NCBI GenBank assembly: GCA_947627325.1
Contig: CANQVO010000008.1
Coordinates: 1-64,000 of the forward strand
Reading direction: 5' to 3'
Length of the DNA: 64,000 bases
From: an uncultured Oscillospiraceae bacterium
GTDB taxonomy: Bacteria; Bacillota; Clostridia; Oscillospirales; Oscillospiraceae
Position numbers and translations under genes: made by a program. The first letter of the stretch is position 1. Each line of letters begins with the position of its first letter. Shown here piece after piece: positions 33,233 through 42,285 of the stretch. The notes below the pieces were generated by a model, which did not search any database, was not told where the DNA came from, and worked only from the letters and a program-made list of their open reading frames with translations.

Positions 33233-34131
33233 TGTTCTTTCTCCTGGCGGCCGCCGCCGTGGTCGTGCTGATCCTGTTCCCCACCGTCCGCTGTGCCGTG
33301 ACCCACCCCGTCTCTGTCGTGGTCAACGGCGTCCGGGACTTGGCCCAGTACATCCGCCATAAGGAGTTCAACCTTTGTCCCACCGGGGAGCTGGTGGCCT
33401 ATACCGGGCTCTTTGGCCGGGGTAAAACCCTCTCCGCCGTTCATCGGGTGGTGAGCGCCTACCGGCGCTATGACGGCAAGCCGGTCTGGTGCCCTCGCCG
33501 TCATAAGTTCGTCACCCAGCGAGTCCATGTGATCTCCAACGTCTCCCTCTCCATCCCCTATGAGGACTTCGTGTCTTTGGAGCAGGTTGTGCTGGCGGCG
33601 GAGCGGAAGGACGCCTATGACGATGAGCACGACACCCTCACCGTCACCCTGGTCTTGGGGGATGAGTTCAGCGTGCAGATGAACTCCCGGTCCTTCAAGA
33701 CCAACATCGACCCCCTCTTGCTCAACTCCATCCTGACGTGCCGCCACCACTACATATCCCTGTACTACACCGCCCAGCGGTTCGGCCACGTGGACGCCCT
33801 GCTCCGTCAGGTGACCTCCTATGTGGTGGAGTGTGACAAGCTCTGGCGGTTTCAACGGTTCTCCACCTTCGACGCCTGGGATCTGGAGAACGCCACCAAC
33901 TCCCAGTTGGTGGCCCCCATGAGCCGGGGGTGCTGGTTCGTCACCAACGCCGACTATAACGCCTATGATACTCTGGCCTGTGTCGGCAATCTCGCCAAGG
34001 CTATGAAGGCCGGGGACATGATGTCGGAGAGTGAGATCCTCGCTCTCCAGCAGAATACCCAGCAGGCCAATATGGACGGCGTGGTGAAGCCGTCCCGGAA
34101 GTGGCAACGCCGCCGGAAGAAGGAACGCTGA
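33232..34131 (+). CDS. Filamentous-phage assembly ATPase (Zot/pI family)
   Basis: 299 residues. Unlike Ff pI, whose membrane segment is internal, the hydrophobic segment is at the N-terminus (MFFLLAAAAVVVLILF). Walker A is GLFGRGKT (59-66) and Walker B LVLGDEF, followed by a sensor-like SILTCRHHYISLYYTAQ stretch typical of Zot/pI proteins. It would power extrusion of single-stranded DNA through the membrane while coat proteins assemble. ATG 33232 overlaps the preceding stop; GGAGGTGG is upstream. Highly basic C-terminus. Confidence 0.85.
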   Translation: MFFLLAAAAVVVLILFPTVRCAVTHPVSVVVNGVRDLAQYIRHKEFNLCPTGELVAYTGLFGRGKTLSAVHRVVSAYRRYDGKPVWCPRRHKFVTQRVHVISNVSLSIPYEDFVSLEQVVLAAERKDAYDDEHDTLTVTLVLGDEFSVQMNSRSFKTNIDPLLLNSILTCRHHYISLYYTAQRFGHVDALLRQVTSYVVECDKLWRFQRFSTFDAWDLENATNSQLVAPMSRGCWFVTNADYNAYDTLACVGNLAKAMKAGDMMSESEILALQQNTQQANMDGVVKPSRKWQRRRKKER

Positions 34132-35188
34132 CGGACAGGGGCCCCCGCCCCAGGGCTTTAGCCCTGGCGGGGGCCCCTTCCATGACCTCCGCCGGACACC
34201 GCCAGCCCAGCACCTTCCGGGGATAGTGGTTTAGGAAGCGGGCCAGGTCGTCCAGTTCCTCCTGGGTGACCTCGCTGAACTTTGTCCCCTTGGGATACCA
34301 GCGGCGGATCATCCTGTTGTGTACCTCGTTGCTCCCCTTCTCCCAGGCGGCATAGCTGTGGCAATAGTAGACCTCCTGACAGCTTGGGACGGCCTCTTTG
34401 ATCTCGTCATAGGCCAGGAACTCCGGGCCGTTGTCGGTGGTGATGGAGCGGATGGGCGCTCTGACCGAGGCCAGCGCCCGGAGAATGCTCTCTTGGGTCT
34501 TGTCCGGCAACTTGATGATGATCTCCATCCGGCTTTTCCGCTCGGTGAGGGTCAACAGCGCCTCCTTGGAGTTGCCCGCTCCCACCACCAAGTCCATCTC
34601 GTAGTGCCCCAGCTCCTGGCGCTGGTTGATCTCCGCCGGTCGATCTACTATGCTGGGGAGGAGCGGGTGGGCGATACGCTGAACGCCACGGCGCTTCCGC
34701 TTCTTCCGAGGCGCCCATAGGTCTTTCCGATCCAGGTGCCGGAATACGCCCTTGTCGATGTAGCTGTACAGCGTGGCCGGGCAGACGCTCACCGGGTAGC
34801 CCTCCGCCTTCGCCTGGGCCAGGGCCGAAGCTGGGGAATACCGTTGCCGCTTGTCCACCGTTCCGTCCGGCTGCACTCCCAGCATAAGGTTTTCCAACCT
34901 TCGGGCGTAGGCGTGGTGACGGCCTATCTTCAGGGGCGCCCCCTTGGCCGTCTGCTTGTAGGCGTGGACTTGCTGGGCCTTGTCGGCGCTGTACTCCACC
35001 ACGTCCCGGTCGTAGCCGTGGATCCTCCGCACCACCCGGGCGGCGCCCACTCGAAGCTCGTTGTAGATGGTCTGGCGGCAGAAGCCTAGCTGACCGGCGA
35101 TCTCCGCCACCGTGTGCCCCGCCCTGGCCAGGGCCTCCAACTGTTGCCGCTCCCCAGCGGTCATATAGTGCTGCCCGATCCGTCCCAT
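34001..35188 (-). CDS. IS30-family DDE transposase, probable phage integration enzyme
   Basis: 395 residues from ATG 35188 (GGGAGGGG upstream). N-terminal helix-turn-helix (TVAEIAGQLGFCRQTIYNEL) and an IS30-type catalytic core: Asp in YEMDLVVG, Asp in TTDNGPEF, Glu in KGSNEVHNRMIRRWYPKGTKF. IS30 enzymes normally end shortly after the NHYPRKVLGW..PAEV region. Here the frame continues about 60 residues through the terminator and antisense to the ATPase gene end, giving a Pro/Ser/Gly-rich tail. Spiroplasma filamentous phages also carry IS30-type transposases. No clear IS inverted repeats were found at its ends. Confidence 0.88.
   Translation of the reverse strand: MGRIGQHYMTAGERQQLEALARAGHTVAEIAGQLGFCRQTIYNELRVGAARVVRRIHGYDRDVVEYSADKAQQVHAYKQTAKGAPLKIGRHHAYARRLENLMLGVQPDGTVDKRQRYSPASALAQAKAEGYPVSVCPATLYSYIDKGVFRHLDRKDLWAPRKKRKRRGVQRIAHPLLPSIVDRPAEINQRQELGHYEMDLVVGAGNSKEALLTLTERKSRMEIIIKLPDKTQESILRALASVRAPIRSITTDNGPEFLAYDEIKEAVPSCQEVYYCHSYAAWEKGSNEVHNRMIRRWYPKGTKFSEVTQEELDDLARFLNHYPRKVLGWRCPAEVMEGAPARAKALGRGPLSVSVPSSGGVATSGTASPRRPYWPAGYSAGERGSHSPTSCPRPS
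34138..34177 (+). terminator. Terminator after the assembly-ATPase gene
   Basis: A 17-bp stem with one bulge (34138-34156 / 34161-34177) and TTTA loop, followed by only TTCC, six bases past the ATPase stop. Very stable; lies inside the transposase frame on the other strand. Confidence 0.75.
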
Positions 35189-35210
35189 GTCGTCCCCTCC
35201 CTTCGTCCAT

Positions 35211-35258
35211 GATAGGGAAAGCGGGCCGCTCCCCGCTATCATCTGGGGGCGGCCCGCT
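35211..35258 (-). terminator. Hairpin after the DUF3850-like gene
   Basis: AGCGGGCCGC (35220-35229) pairs with GCGGCCCGCT (35249-35258); inner CCCC/GGGG adds to the stem. On the minus strand it is followed by TTTCCCT. It separates this gene from the transposase. Confidence 0.6.
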
Positions 35259-35262
35259 CTTG

Positions 35263-35703
35263 TTAATACCCTAGCCCCAGGATCACATAGCCTTTCTTGC
35301 AGTATTCTGGGTTGTCTAGTATGTATGTTATGACCCTGTATGCTCGTCTCCCAGTATAGCCGTCCTCTGGCGACCATTCGTGGAAGATAATGTAGTCGTT
35401 TTCTCTGTAGTCCCTGTCCTTCTTTCGCACCTCGAAGGTTTTGTATCCCTCTTGTATTGGCTGGAAGTATTCAGGTAGGATTTTTAGCTTGTGGCTCATG
35501 GGTTCGTCTCCTTTCCTTTTTGATACGCAATCTTTGGTTGCAAAGAGGGCGCAATCGTCGCAACCTTTGTAGTGCCAGCAATCGTTACAGTCTTTGGGCG
35601 TATCTATGCCGTGTTTTTCCAGTATCTCCCGATTTGCGATAGGACAACTGCCATCTATACAGGCCTCCCCTACGTACCTTTCGCATACTGTTTCCTTTTC
35701 CAT
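35263..35703 (-). CDS. DUF3850/ASCH-like protein with Cys-rich N-terminus
   Basis: 146 residues. The last 78 (from HKLKILPEYFQPIQEGYKTFEVRKKDR) match the DUF3850 type of ASCH-like small domain often found in phages, probably nucleic-acid binding. The first 65 residues contain eight Cys (CERY, CIDGSC, CNDC, GCDDC, DC), suggesting metal binding. AAAGGAGACGG precedes ATG 35703. A second strong site (GGAAAGGAGACG) lies before the internal Met at about 35499, so the DUF3850 domain may also be made alone. Lower GC than the host genes. Confidence 0.7.
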   Translation of the reverse strand: MEKETVCERYVGEACIDGSCPIANREILEKHGIDTPKDCNDCWHYKGCDDCALFATKDCVSKRKGDEPMSHKLKILPEYFQPIQEGYKTFEVRKKDRDYRENDYIIFHEWSPEDGYTGRRAYRVITYILDNPEYCKKGYVILGLGY

Positions 35704-36002
35704 GTCTGCCGTCTCCTTTCGTTTCCCAAAATAAAGAATGTGCGGAGCAAAGCTCGCTCGCGAGCTTTGTTACCCACCCGCCCCGCGGGCCATTGTCGCA
35801 GTCAAGGATGGCCCGTCCCCCGCAAGGGCCACCACCAAAAGTTTTTTGGCCGTCTCCCGCAAGGCCAAAAAAGTTTTGCTCCTTGACGGCGGCAAATTGC
35901 CCGTGGCACGTCCGCCCCTCGGGGCGGACACCTTATTCCCTCGTGCCCTTCTCCCAGCACAACAAAGGGCCACCCCTTCCAGGGTGACCCTTACAAAATT
36001 TT
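35704..36002. other. Phage intergenic region with several hairpins
   Basis: No gene seen. Inverted repeats: CAAAGCTC/GAGCTTTG (35749-35770), TTTTTTGGCC (35842-35851) with GGCCAAAAAA (35863-35872), GTCCGCCCC/GGGGCGGAC (35910-35929), and the mnmG terminator at 35967-35990. In the circular phage this region joins the 28294-28366 segment and forms the only large non-coding stretch, the place where filamentous phages keep the packaging signal and origin. Confidence 0.55.
35967..35990 (-). terminator. Terminator for mnmG supplied by the prophage
   Basis: On the minus strand GGGTCACCC, CTGGAA-type loop, GGGTGGCCC with one G-U pair, followed by TTTGTTGT; 12 bases past the current mnmG stop and inside the prophage. 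Confidence 0.65.
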
Positions 36003-37823
36003 CTACATTGTCAAAATTCTTCTTGACATTTGCCCGCCCCGCTTCTCCAGGTAGAACATCAGCGCCGTCAGATCCGCCGGGGACACCCCGGAGATCCGCC
36101 CCGCCTGGCCCAGGCTCTGGGGCCGGATCTGGGCCAGCTTCTGCCGGGCCTCCAGCCGCACCCCATCGATGGCGGCGTAGTCCAGGTCCTCGGGCAGCCG
36201 CCGGGCCTCCATCCGGGCCAGTTCCCTGAGCTGCCGCTCCTGCCGGGCGATGTACCCGGCGTACTTGACCCGCAGTTCCACCTGCCGGACCACCTCCGGC
36301 TCCAAGGGGGGCCGGTCGGGGTCGGGGAGGTCGGCGTAGGTCGTCTCCGGGCGGCGGAGCAGGGCGGCCAGGCCCTTTTTCTCCAGCCGCTGGACCTCCG
36401 CCTCCACCGCGGCGTACTTGGCCTCCACCGCCGCCAGCCGCGCGTCGGACACCAGGCCGATCCTGTGGCCGATGGCGGTGAGGCGCTCGTCGGCGTTGTC
36501 CTGGCGGCACCGCAGGCGGTACTCGGTGCGGGAGGTCATCATGCGGTAGGGCTCGTTGGTGCCCCGGGTGACCAGGTCGTCGATGAGCACGCCGATGTAG
36601 CCGTCCCAGCGGTTCAGCACCAAAGGCTCCCGGCCCAAGAGCCCCAGGGCGGCGTTCACCCCGGCCACAAGCCCCTGGGCCGCCGCTTCTTCGTAACCCG
36701 ACGAGCCGTTGAACTGCCCCGCGCCGTAGAGCCCGGGGACCTTTTTGCATTCCAGGGTGGGGAGGAGTTCGGTGGGGTCCAGGCAGTCGTACTCGATGGC
36801 GTAGGCCCGCCGGGTCATCCGGGCGCGCTCCAGGCCGGGGATGGTGGCGAGCATTTCCAGCTGCACGTCCTCCGGGAGGGAGGAGGAGAGGCCCTGGACG
36901 TAGAGTTCGGAGGTGTCCAGGCCCATGGGCTCGATGAACAGCTGGTGCCGGGGCTTTTCCGCGAAGCGCACCACCTTGTCCTCGATGGAGGGGCAGTACC
37001 GGGGCCCCACCCCCTGGATCACCCCGGAGAAGAGGGGGGAGCGGGACAGGTTGGCCCGGATGACGGCGTGGGTGGCGGGGGTGGTGTAGGTCAGCCAGCA
37101 CACCGCCTGGTTCCGCCCCCCGCCGCCGGCCCAGGAGAAGCCCGGGGCGTCCGGGTCGCCCTCCTGGCGCTCCATTTGGGAGAAGTCCACCGTCCTGCCG
37201 TCCACCCGGGGGGGCGTGCCCGTCTTGAACCGCCGCAGGCGGAGGCCCAGGGCCGCCAGGGACTGGGTCAGCCGGGTGGCGGCGGGGAGCCCGTCGGGGC
37301 CGGAGACCCGCTCCACCTCCCCGGTGATGGTCCGGCCGCCCAGGTAGGTGCCCGTGGCCACCACGCAGGCCCGGACCGGGTGGACCGCCCCCGCGTCTGT
37401 GACCACGGCGGCCACCGCCCCGGCGTCGTCCACCCGGATCTCCTGGATCTCCCCCTGGATCAGGCTCAGGTTCTCCTGGTCCTCCAGGGCTTTTTTCATA
37501 TAGCGCCGGTAGTTCAGCCGATCGGCCTGGGCCCGCAGGGACCACACCGCCGGGCCCTTGCCCCGGCCCAGCAGGCGGTACTGGATGCACGCCGCGTCCG
37601 CCGCCCGGCCCATCTCGCCCCCCAGGGCGTCGATCTCCGCCACCAGCTGGCCCTTGCCGGTGCCGCCGATGGCGGGGTTGCAGGGCATATTGCCCACGCT
37701 GTCCAGATTCACGCAAAAGCAGGCCACCCGCAGGCCCAGCCGGGCCCCGGCCAGGGCGGCCTCGATCCCCGCGTGGCCCGCGCCGATGACGGCGATATCA
37801 AATTCCGCGGAACGGTACTCCAT
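36003..37823 (-). CDS. mnmG: tRNA uridine 5-carboxymethylaminomethyl modification enzyme MnmG (GidA)
   Basis: 606 residues from ATG 37823 (GGGGGAGAGAC upstream). FAD-binding [17 protein letters not shown] at the N-terminus, then [35 protein letters not shown] and [16 protein letters not shown], all MnmG signatures. With MnmE it modifies the wobble uridine of several tRNAs. The natural C-terminus (EKRGGK) has been replaced by [14 protein letters not shown], the last nine residues coming from the prophage. mnmE is not adjacent. A GC-rich hairpin (37841-37860) lies in its leader. Confidence 0.96.
   Translation of the reverse strand: MEYRSAEFDIAVIGAGHAGIEAALAGARLGLRVACFCVNLDSVGNMPCNPAIGGTGKGQLVAEIDALGGEMGRAADAACIQYRLLGRGKGPAVWSLRAQADRLNYRRYMKKALEDQENLSLIQGEIQEIRVDDAGAVAAVVTDAGAVHPVRACVVATGTYLGGRTITGEVERVSGPDGLPAATRLTQSLAALGLRLRRFKTGTPPRVDGRTVDFSQMERQEGDPDAPGFSWAGGGGRNQAVCWLTYTTPATHAVIRANLSRSPLFSGVIQGVGPRYCPSIEDKVVRFAEKPRHQLFIEPMGLDTSELYVQGLSSSLPEDVQLEMLATIPGLERARMTRRAYAIEYDCLDPTELLPTLECKKVPGLYGAGQFNGSSGYEEAAAQGLVAGVNAALGLLGREPLVLNRWDGYIGVLIDDLVTRGTNEPYRMMTSRTEYRLRCRQDNADERLTAIGHRIGLVSDARLAAVEAKYAAVEAEVQRLEKKGLAALLRRPETTYADLPDPDRPPLEPEVVRQVELRVKYAGYIARQERQLRELARMEARRLPEDLDYAAIDGVRLEARQKLAQIRPQSLGQAGRISGVSPADLTALMFYLEKRGGQMSRRILTM
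36034..36048. repeat. Right attachment repeat inside the mnmG 3' end
   Basis: CCGCCCCGCTTCTCC, identical to 28279-28293. It encodes EKRGG of MnmG on the minus strand; the downstream codons belong to the prophage. Confidence 0.88.
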
Positions 37824-37992
37824 AAAAACGTCTCTCCCCCGCCCCCGGCGTGCCGGGGGCCTGATGGGGCCATTATACAGGAAACCGGCCGCCCGCACAA
37901 GGGGGGAGGGGGCATACCTTATATAGTAAAGCGGGCGGGGGGATGGAAGCGGGAGGGAATATTTCAGTTGTGTTACACTTGGGCAAAACCCC

Positions 37993-38021
37993 TTGACGTT
38001 TTTTTTTCGATGATTTATCAT
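37993..38021 (+). promoter_or_regulatory. Strong promoter of the SLH surface-protein gene
   Basis: TTGACG (37993-37998), 17 bases beginning with nine T, TATCAT (38016-38021). The leader to the start is about 55 bases and ends in AAAAAAGGAGGAAC. Confidence 0.85.
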
Positions 38022-38082
38022 AGCACCGTAAGGCGAAGGGGTACCCATCCCCCAAGTCAAATTAAAAAAGGAGGAACTTCCA

Positions 38083-40971
38083 ATGAACAACCTGAAGAAG
38101 GTCCTGGCTCTCGGGCTGGCTCTGGTCATGCTGCTTGGCATGTTCACCATTGTCTCCGCCGCGGACGCCAAGGACGCCACTCAGCTGACTGACTGGGACA
38201 AGATCACCCATCAGAACGCCGTGGCTCTGAACGTGGACCTGGGCATTATCGAGGGTATGCCCGACGGGTCCTACTCCCCCGAGGCCAACATCGACCGCGC
38301 TTCCTGGGCGAAGCTGGTCTATGTGGCCAAGAACGGCGACGATGACGCCGAGGTCTATGAGAACGCCAGCAACCAGCTCAGCGACGTTGCCGGCAACTGG
38401 GCCGCTGGCTACATCAACTACCTGTTCGCCAACGAGTTCATCAGCGGCGACGGCACCGGCCACTACAACCCCGACAACAACGTGACCGTGGTTGAGGCCT
38501 GCAAGACCATGCTGACCATCCTGGGCTACGACTCCAAGGACCGTGGCTACGAGGGCAGCGCCGCCTGGGACGGCAAGGTGATGAGCGACGCCAAGGCCAA
38601 CGGCCTGATGAAGAGCGTCACCAACCAGAAGTCCAACGCCGCCCTGACCCGCGATGACGCCGCCCAGATCATCTACAATGCTCTGGCCGCCCGCACCGTG
38701 GAGAAGAACAAGACCTACGATCAGGGCAACCAGTACGTCTCCAGCTACACCTACAAGAACACCCTGGGCTACCAGGTCTTCGACCTGATCAAGCTCAGCG
38801 GCGTCGTGTCCGAGGTCAACGATAAGGGCTATGCCACCTTCGTCACCGACGCCGACGCGGCCGGCCGCCTGATGGCCGACAAGAAGGCTCCCGCCAACGG
38901 CAACAAGGTCAACGGCGAGGTCAAGGCCAGCCTGGCTGACGTGGGCCAGTACTGCGACGTCTTCGTCAAGGGCGAGGTGAACTACAACTTCACCGACGGC
39001 TACATTGATGAGATCATCTCCGTGGACGAGCTGGTCAGCACCACCGTGTCCCGCTCCACCATCTCCCCCCTGGCCACCGTCACCAACGGTGTGAAGTTCG
39101 ACGATCAGGATAAGGAGCGCATCTGGACCCGCGGCGACGATATGTATGTGGGCGCTCAGCCCGAGAAGGACGCCAATGGCAACCCCGCCTACGGCACCGG
39201 CGCTACGGAGACCCTGGTGTCCTGCTATATCAACGGCAAGCCGAACACCACGACGACCGAATGGGTCGCTCGGCAGGGCGATGTGGCTGAGCTGTACGAC
39301 ATCGACGAGAACGGCAAGGTCGACACCATCAAGATCATGAGGTACAATGTGGCCGAGATCAACGGCACCGTCCGCACCAAGGTCGAGGCTGGCGAGGACT
39401 GCGTCTTGATCCCCAATGTGACCAAGGGCAAGTATGTCCCCGTGGCGCAGGTCTCCGGCAACTGGCAGGACCTGACTGATGGCGACGTGGTCCTCTTCTA
39501 CTCCAACGGCGAGACCGACGGCAACAAGATGGTCCTGGTCCTGGAGAAGGCCGAGTCCGTCACCGGCAAGGTGACCGCGAAGGCCGCGGGCGCCACCGGC
39601 AAGAGCACCATCACCCTGGGCGGCAAGACCTACAAGTGCTCCGGCATTAATAACGAGCCCTATGACGTCGACATTAAGAACACGTTCGACTACGAGAACG
39701 AGTTCACCGTTTACCTGGACAAGAACGGCGGTATCTGCTACAGCGTGCAGAACACCGACGAGACCGTCACCGGTAATGTGGCTGTGGTCCTGGACAGCAA
39801 GTGGATCACCAGCGACTATATCGGCTCCACCGAGTACCTCCAGGCGAAGCTGCTGTTCCTGGACGGCTCCACCAAGATCGTCCGCGTCAACAAGATCGGC
39901 GTGGGCATCAACAGCATCACCATGAAGACCGTCGTGGGCGATGAGGCTCGGGCCACCGCGAACAGCGACCGCATGATCTACTGCAACGACAGCGTCGCTC
40001 TCAACGAGGCTGGCACCAAGACCTTCCCGCTGGTCGGGACGACCTATGAGGACGGCTTCTTCTCCTACCGCGTGGACTCCAACGGCTACTACGAGCTGAC
40101 CAACCTGTCCCAGTCCGCCAAGAACTGGGATGCCGTGATCGACCTGGAAGGCCACAACAGCGACGGCCTGACCGGCATTGAGAAGCGGCCCAAGTACGCC
40201 GCCAACGACACCGCCAACTCCAAGACCATCTTCCTGGTGGCCAAGTTTGACGAAAACACCAACGAGGACGTTTACAGCACCTACACCGGCTATGCCAACG
40301 TTTCCGCTATCACCTACGGCAACTTTGATGGCGGCGTGGCTATCCACGACAAGGACCGCACCGACAACAGCAGCGTCAACGGCTCCGCCAAGTATGTCTT
40401 CCTGCATGCCCAGGCTCTGGCTGACGACATCCCCGAGGGCTTCATCTTCCTGCGGAACAGGACCAGCAACGAGGACGTTGATGGCAACTACACCCTGAAC
40501 ATCGTGGATGCCCAGGGCAATGAGACCACCATGAAGTTCGAGTACGACGCCGACACCCTGTTCTATGATTCGAACGACAAGCTGGCCGTTGTCAGCCTGT
40601 ACGCCATCAGCGACATCAACGACGGCGTTGTGGGCAAGGTGACCCGGGTCTCCGAGGGCGCCATTGATAATGCCCACTACGGCAACCTGACCGGCATCGG
40701 CGACGGCGTGGTGTCCCTCGAGGCCAACGGCGTCCGCAGCGCCTACGAGTACGACGACAAGACCGTCATGGTCCTGATCGACCTGAAGGAGGACCCCGAG
40801 AACCTGAACTCCGGCCGGTATGCCTATGACACCGTCAGCGAGCTGGATCCCGAGAACCTGGATACCGCTACCGATGTCTACGATCACGTGTGGGTGGGCC
40901 TGGTCGAGCAGGACGGCCTGTGCGACTACATCTACGTGGTCCGCGGCGTGCATCTGTCTCAGAACGGCTGA
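38083..40971 (+). CDS. SLH-domain surface-layer-type protein
   Basis: 962 residues. Signal peptide ([20 protein letters not shown]...SAAD), then about three SLH repeats within residues 35-210 ([76 protein letters not shown]) that bind wall polysaccharide. The remaining 750 residues are Asp/Asn/Gly-rich and beta-like, with no enzyme motif. Strong promoter, consensus ribosome site, highly biased codons and strong terminator suggest an abundant S-layer protein. Confidence 0.88.
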   Translation: MNNLKKVLALGLALVMLLGMFTIVSAADAKDATQLTDWDKITHQNAVALNVDLGIIEGMPDGSYSPEANIDRASWAKLVYVAKNGDDDAEVYENASNQLSDVAGNWAAGYINYLFANEFISGDGTGHYNPDNNVTVVEACKTMLTILGYDSKDRGYEGSAAWDGKVMSDAKANGLMKSVTNQKSNAALTRDDAAQIIYNALAARTVEKNKTYDQGNQYVSSYTYKNTLGYQVFDLIKLSGVVSEVNDKGYATFVTDADAAGRLMADKKAPANGNKVNGEVKASLADVGQYCDVFVKGEVNYNFTDGYIDEIISVDELVSTTVSRSTISPLATVTNGVKFDDQDKERIWTRGDDMYVGAQPEKDANGNPAYGTGATETLVSCYINGKPNTTTTEWVARQGDVAELYDIDENGKVDTIKIMRYNVAEINGTVRTKVEAGEDCVLIPNVTKGKYVPVAQVSGNWQDLTDGDVVLFYSNGETDGNKMVLVLEKAESVTGKVTAKAAGATGKSTITLGGKTYKCSGINNEPYDVDIKNTFDYENEFTVYLDKNGGICYSVQNTDETVTGNVAVVLDSKWITSDYIGSTEYLQAKLLFLDGSTKIVRVNKIGVGINSITMKTVVGDEARATANSDRMIYCNDSVALNEAGTKTFPLVGTTYEDGFFSYRVDSNGYYELTNLSQSAKNWDAVIDLEGHNSDGLTGIEKRPKYAANDTANSKTIFLVAKFDENTNEDVYSTYTGYANVSAITYGNFDGGVAIHDKDRTDNSSVNGSAKYVFLHAQALADDIPEGFIFLRNRTSNEDVDGNYTLNIVDAQGNETTMKFEYDADTLFYDSNDKLAVVSLYAISDINDGVVGKVTRVSEGAIDNAHYGNLTGIGDGVVSLEANGVRSAYEYDDKTVMVLIDLKEDPENLNSGRYAYDTVSELDPENLDTATDVYDHVWVGLVEQDGLCDYIYVVRGVHLSQNG

Positions 40972-41015
40972 GCAGACCTGCAAACCCCAGCAACATCCAA
41001 ATCCCTAGCGAAAGA

Positions 41016-41043
41016 GGAGAGCCCTTCGGGGCTCTCCTTTTTT
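41016..41043 (+). terminator. Rho-independent terminator
   Basis: GGAGAGCCC-TTCG-GGGCTCTCC followed by six T, about 45 bases past the SLH gene. Confidence 0.92.
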
Positions 41044-41070
41044 GCCGTTCCGTCCCCGTCCCCGGGAGGC

Positions 41071-41100
41071 TTTACAATGCCGGGCGGACTGTGCTATAAT
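41071..41100 (+). promoter_or_regulatory. Promoter of the alanine-racemase-like/dtd/ridA operon
   Basis: TTTACA (41071-41076), 18 bases, TATAAT (41095-41100). The 120-base leader contains two GC-rich hairpins (about 41127-41146 and 41178-41197). Confidence 0.75.
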
Positions 41101-41220
41101 ATCTATGTATGTGAGAGCTTTCACCCCCGCCCGAGATGGGGCGGGGCGGCCTTTGGGGACAGACAACACGGACCGGCCCGCCCCGGAGGGGCGGGAACAG
41201 ACAGAGAAGGGGGTCTGGAC

Positions 41221-42285
41221 GTGAAACGCCTTGTGATCGACACCCGTGTGGTGAAGAACAACCTCCAGACGATCAAAAAGCGGGTGGGGGGCGTGCCCAT
41301 CTACGCCGTGCTCACCGCCGACGCCCGGGGGGCGGGGTTTTTGCAGATGGCGGAGTTGCTCCACGCCAGCGGCCTGACCCGCTTCGCCGTCTCCGAGCCC
41401 GGGGAGGCCCAGGCCCTGCGGAAGGCGGGGCTGGTGGAGGAGGAGATCCTGATGCTCCGCTCCACCGCCAACCGCTCCGAGCTGGAGGAGCTGATGGACC
41501 TGGGGGTGGTGTGCTCCATCGGCTCGCCGGAGGCGGGCATGGCCCTCAACGCCCTGGCCGAGGGCCGCTCCACCGTGGCGGAGGCCCACGTCCAGGTGGA
41601 CATGGGTACCGGCTACGGCGGCCTGGTGAGCTCCGAGCCGGACAAGATCCTCTCCATGTTCCAGAATCTCCAGAACGTGGCCATCTCCGGCATCTACACC
41701 CACTTCCAGCCCGTCTCCTCCCGGAAGAAGGCGGAGGCCCAGCTGGCGGAGTTCTCCGCCCTGGTCCAGTCCATCCAGCGGGCGGGCTTTGAGACGGGGA
41801 CCGTCCACGCCGCGGGGAGCTACTCTACCCTGCACTACGACTTCTCCCACCTGGGCGCGGTGCGGGTGGGCTCCGCCCTGCTGGGCCGGTGCCGAAAGGC
41901 CAAGGAGGGCGGGCTGCAGCAGGTGGGCTTCTGCGAGGCCACCATTGAGGACATCCGCTGGCTCCCCGCCGGCCACACCGTGGGGTACGACGCGCCGGTG
42001 CGCCTCAAACGGCCCATCCGGGCCGCCACCCTGGCCGTGGGCTACCAAAACGGCCTGGGCGTCACCGCCGCCCGGCCCTCCAGCTTCCTGGAACTCCTGC
42101 GCCGCTGGCGGGGGAAGGACAAGCCCGCCGCCCGCATCGGCAACCAGCGGGTGAAGATCATCGGCCAGGTGGGGGCCATGGAGACCCTCATCGACGTCAC
42201 CGGCCTCAAGTGCTCTCCCGGCGACCTGGTCCAGCTGGAGTTGGACCCCCTGTACGCCAAGGGGATGAGCAAGGTGTACCGCTGA
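41221..42285 (+). CDS. Alanine-racemase-like protein lacking the PLP lysine
   Basis: 354 residues with the two-domain alanine racemase layout: N-terminal TIM barrel and C-terminal beta domain (ATLAVGYQNGLG and VGAMETLIDVT). The motif normally AVVKADAYGHG reads AVLTADARGAG, so the PLP-binding Lys is Thr (T32) and the adjacent Tyr and His are replaced. The KxDTGM motif is QVDMGTGYGG. It therefore probably cannot racemise alanine by the known mechanism. GTG start after AAGGGGG. Overlaps dtd by one base, linking it to D-amino-acid handling. Confidence 0.85.
   Translation: MKRLVIDTRVVKNNLQTIKKRVGGVPIYAVLTADARGAGFLQMAELLHASGLTRFAVSEPGEAQALRKAGLVEEEILMLRSTANRSELEELMDLGVVCSIGSPEAGMALNALAEGRSTVAEAHVQVDMGTGYGGLVSSEPDKILSMFQNLQNVAISGIYTHFQPVSSRKKAEAQLAEFSALVQSIQRAGFETGTVHAAGSYSTLHYDFSHLGAVRVGSALLGRCRKAKEGGLQQVGFCEATIEDIRWLPAGHTVGYDAPVRLKRPIRAATLAVGYQNGLGVTAARPSSFLELLRRWRGKDKPAARIGNQRVKIIGQVGAMETLIDVTGLKCSPGDLVQLELDPLYAKGMSKVYR

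Larger units (their letters stand above)
28279..36048. mobile_element. Integrated filamentous phage (inovirus-type prophage), about 7.76 kb
   Basis: Bounded by identical 15-bp direct repeats (28279-28293 and 36034-36048). Gene order resembles filamentous phages: small leader protein, HUH Rep, coat-like protein, terminator, small membrane proteins, long signal-peptide/C-terminal-anchor protein, small membrane proteins, Zot/pI ATPase. No secretin is encoded, as expected for a host without an outer membrane. An IS30-type transposase is the only recombinase. The element sits in the 3' end of mnmG: the left copy still encodes, on the minus strand, the original EKRGGK-stop, directly beside the tRNA-Gly promoter. 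Confidence 0.88.

Noticed and set aside
38062..40983. A 973-codon open frame antisense to the whole SLH gene
   Set aside because: It is a by-product of GC-rich, strongly biased codons on the other strand; no ribosome site, no recognisable domain, and a composition of Val/Gly/Asp/His typical of antisense shadows.
41221..42285. Functional alanine racemase assignment
   Set aside because: The PLP lysine and neighbouring active-site residues are replaced.
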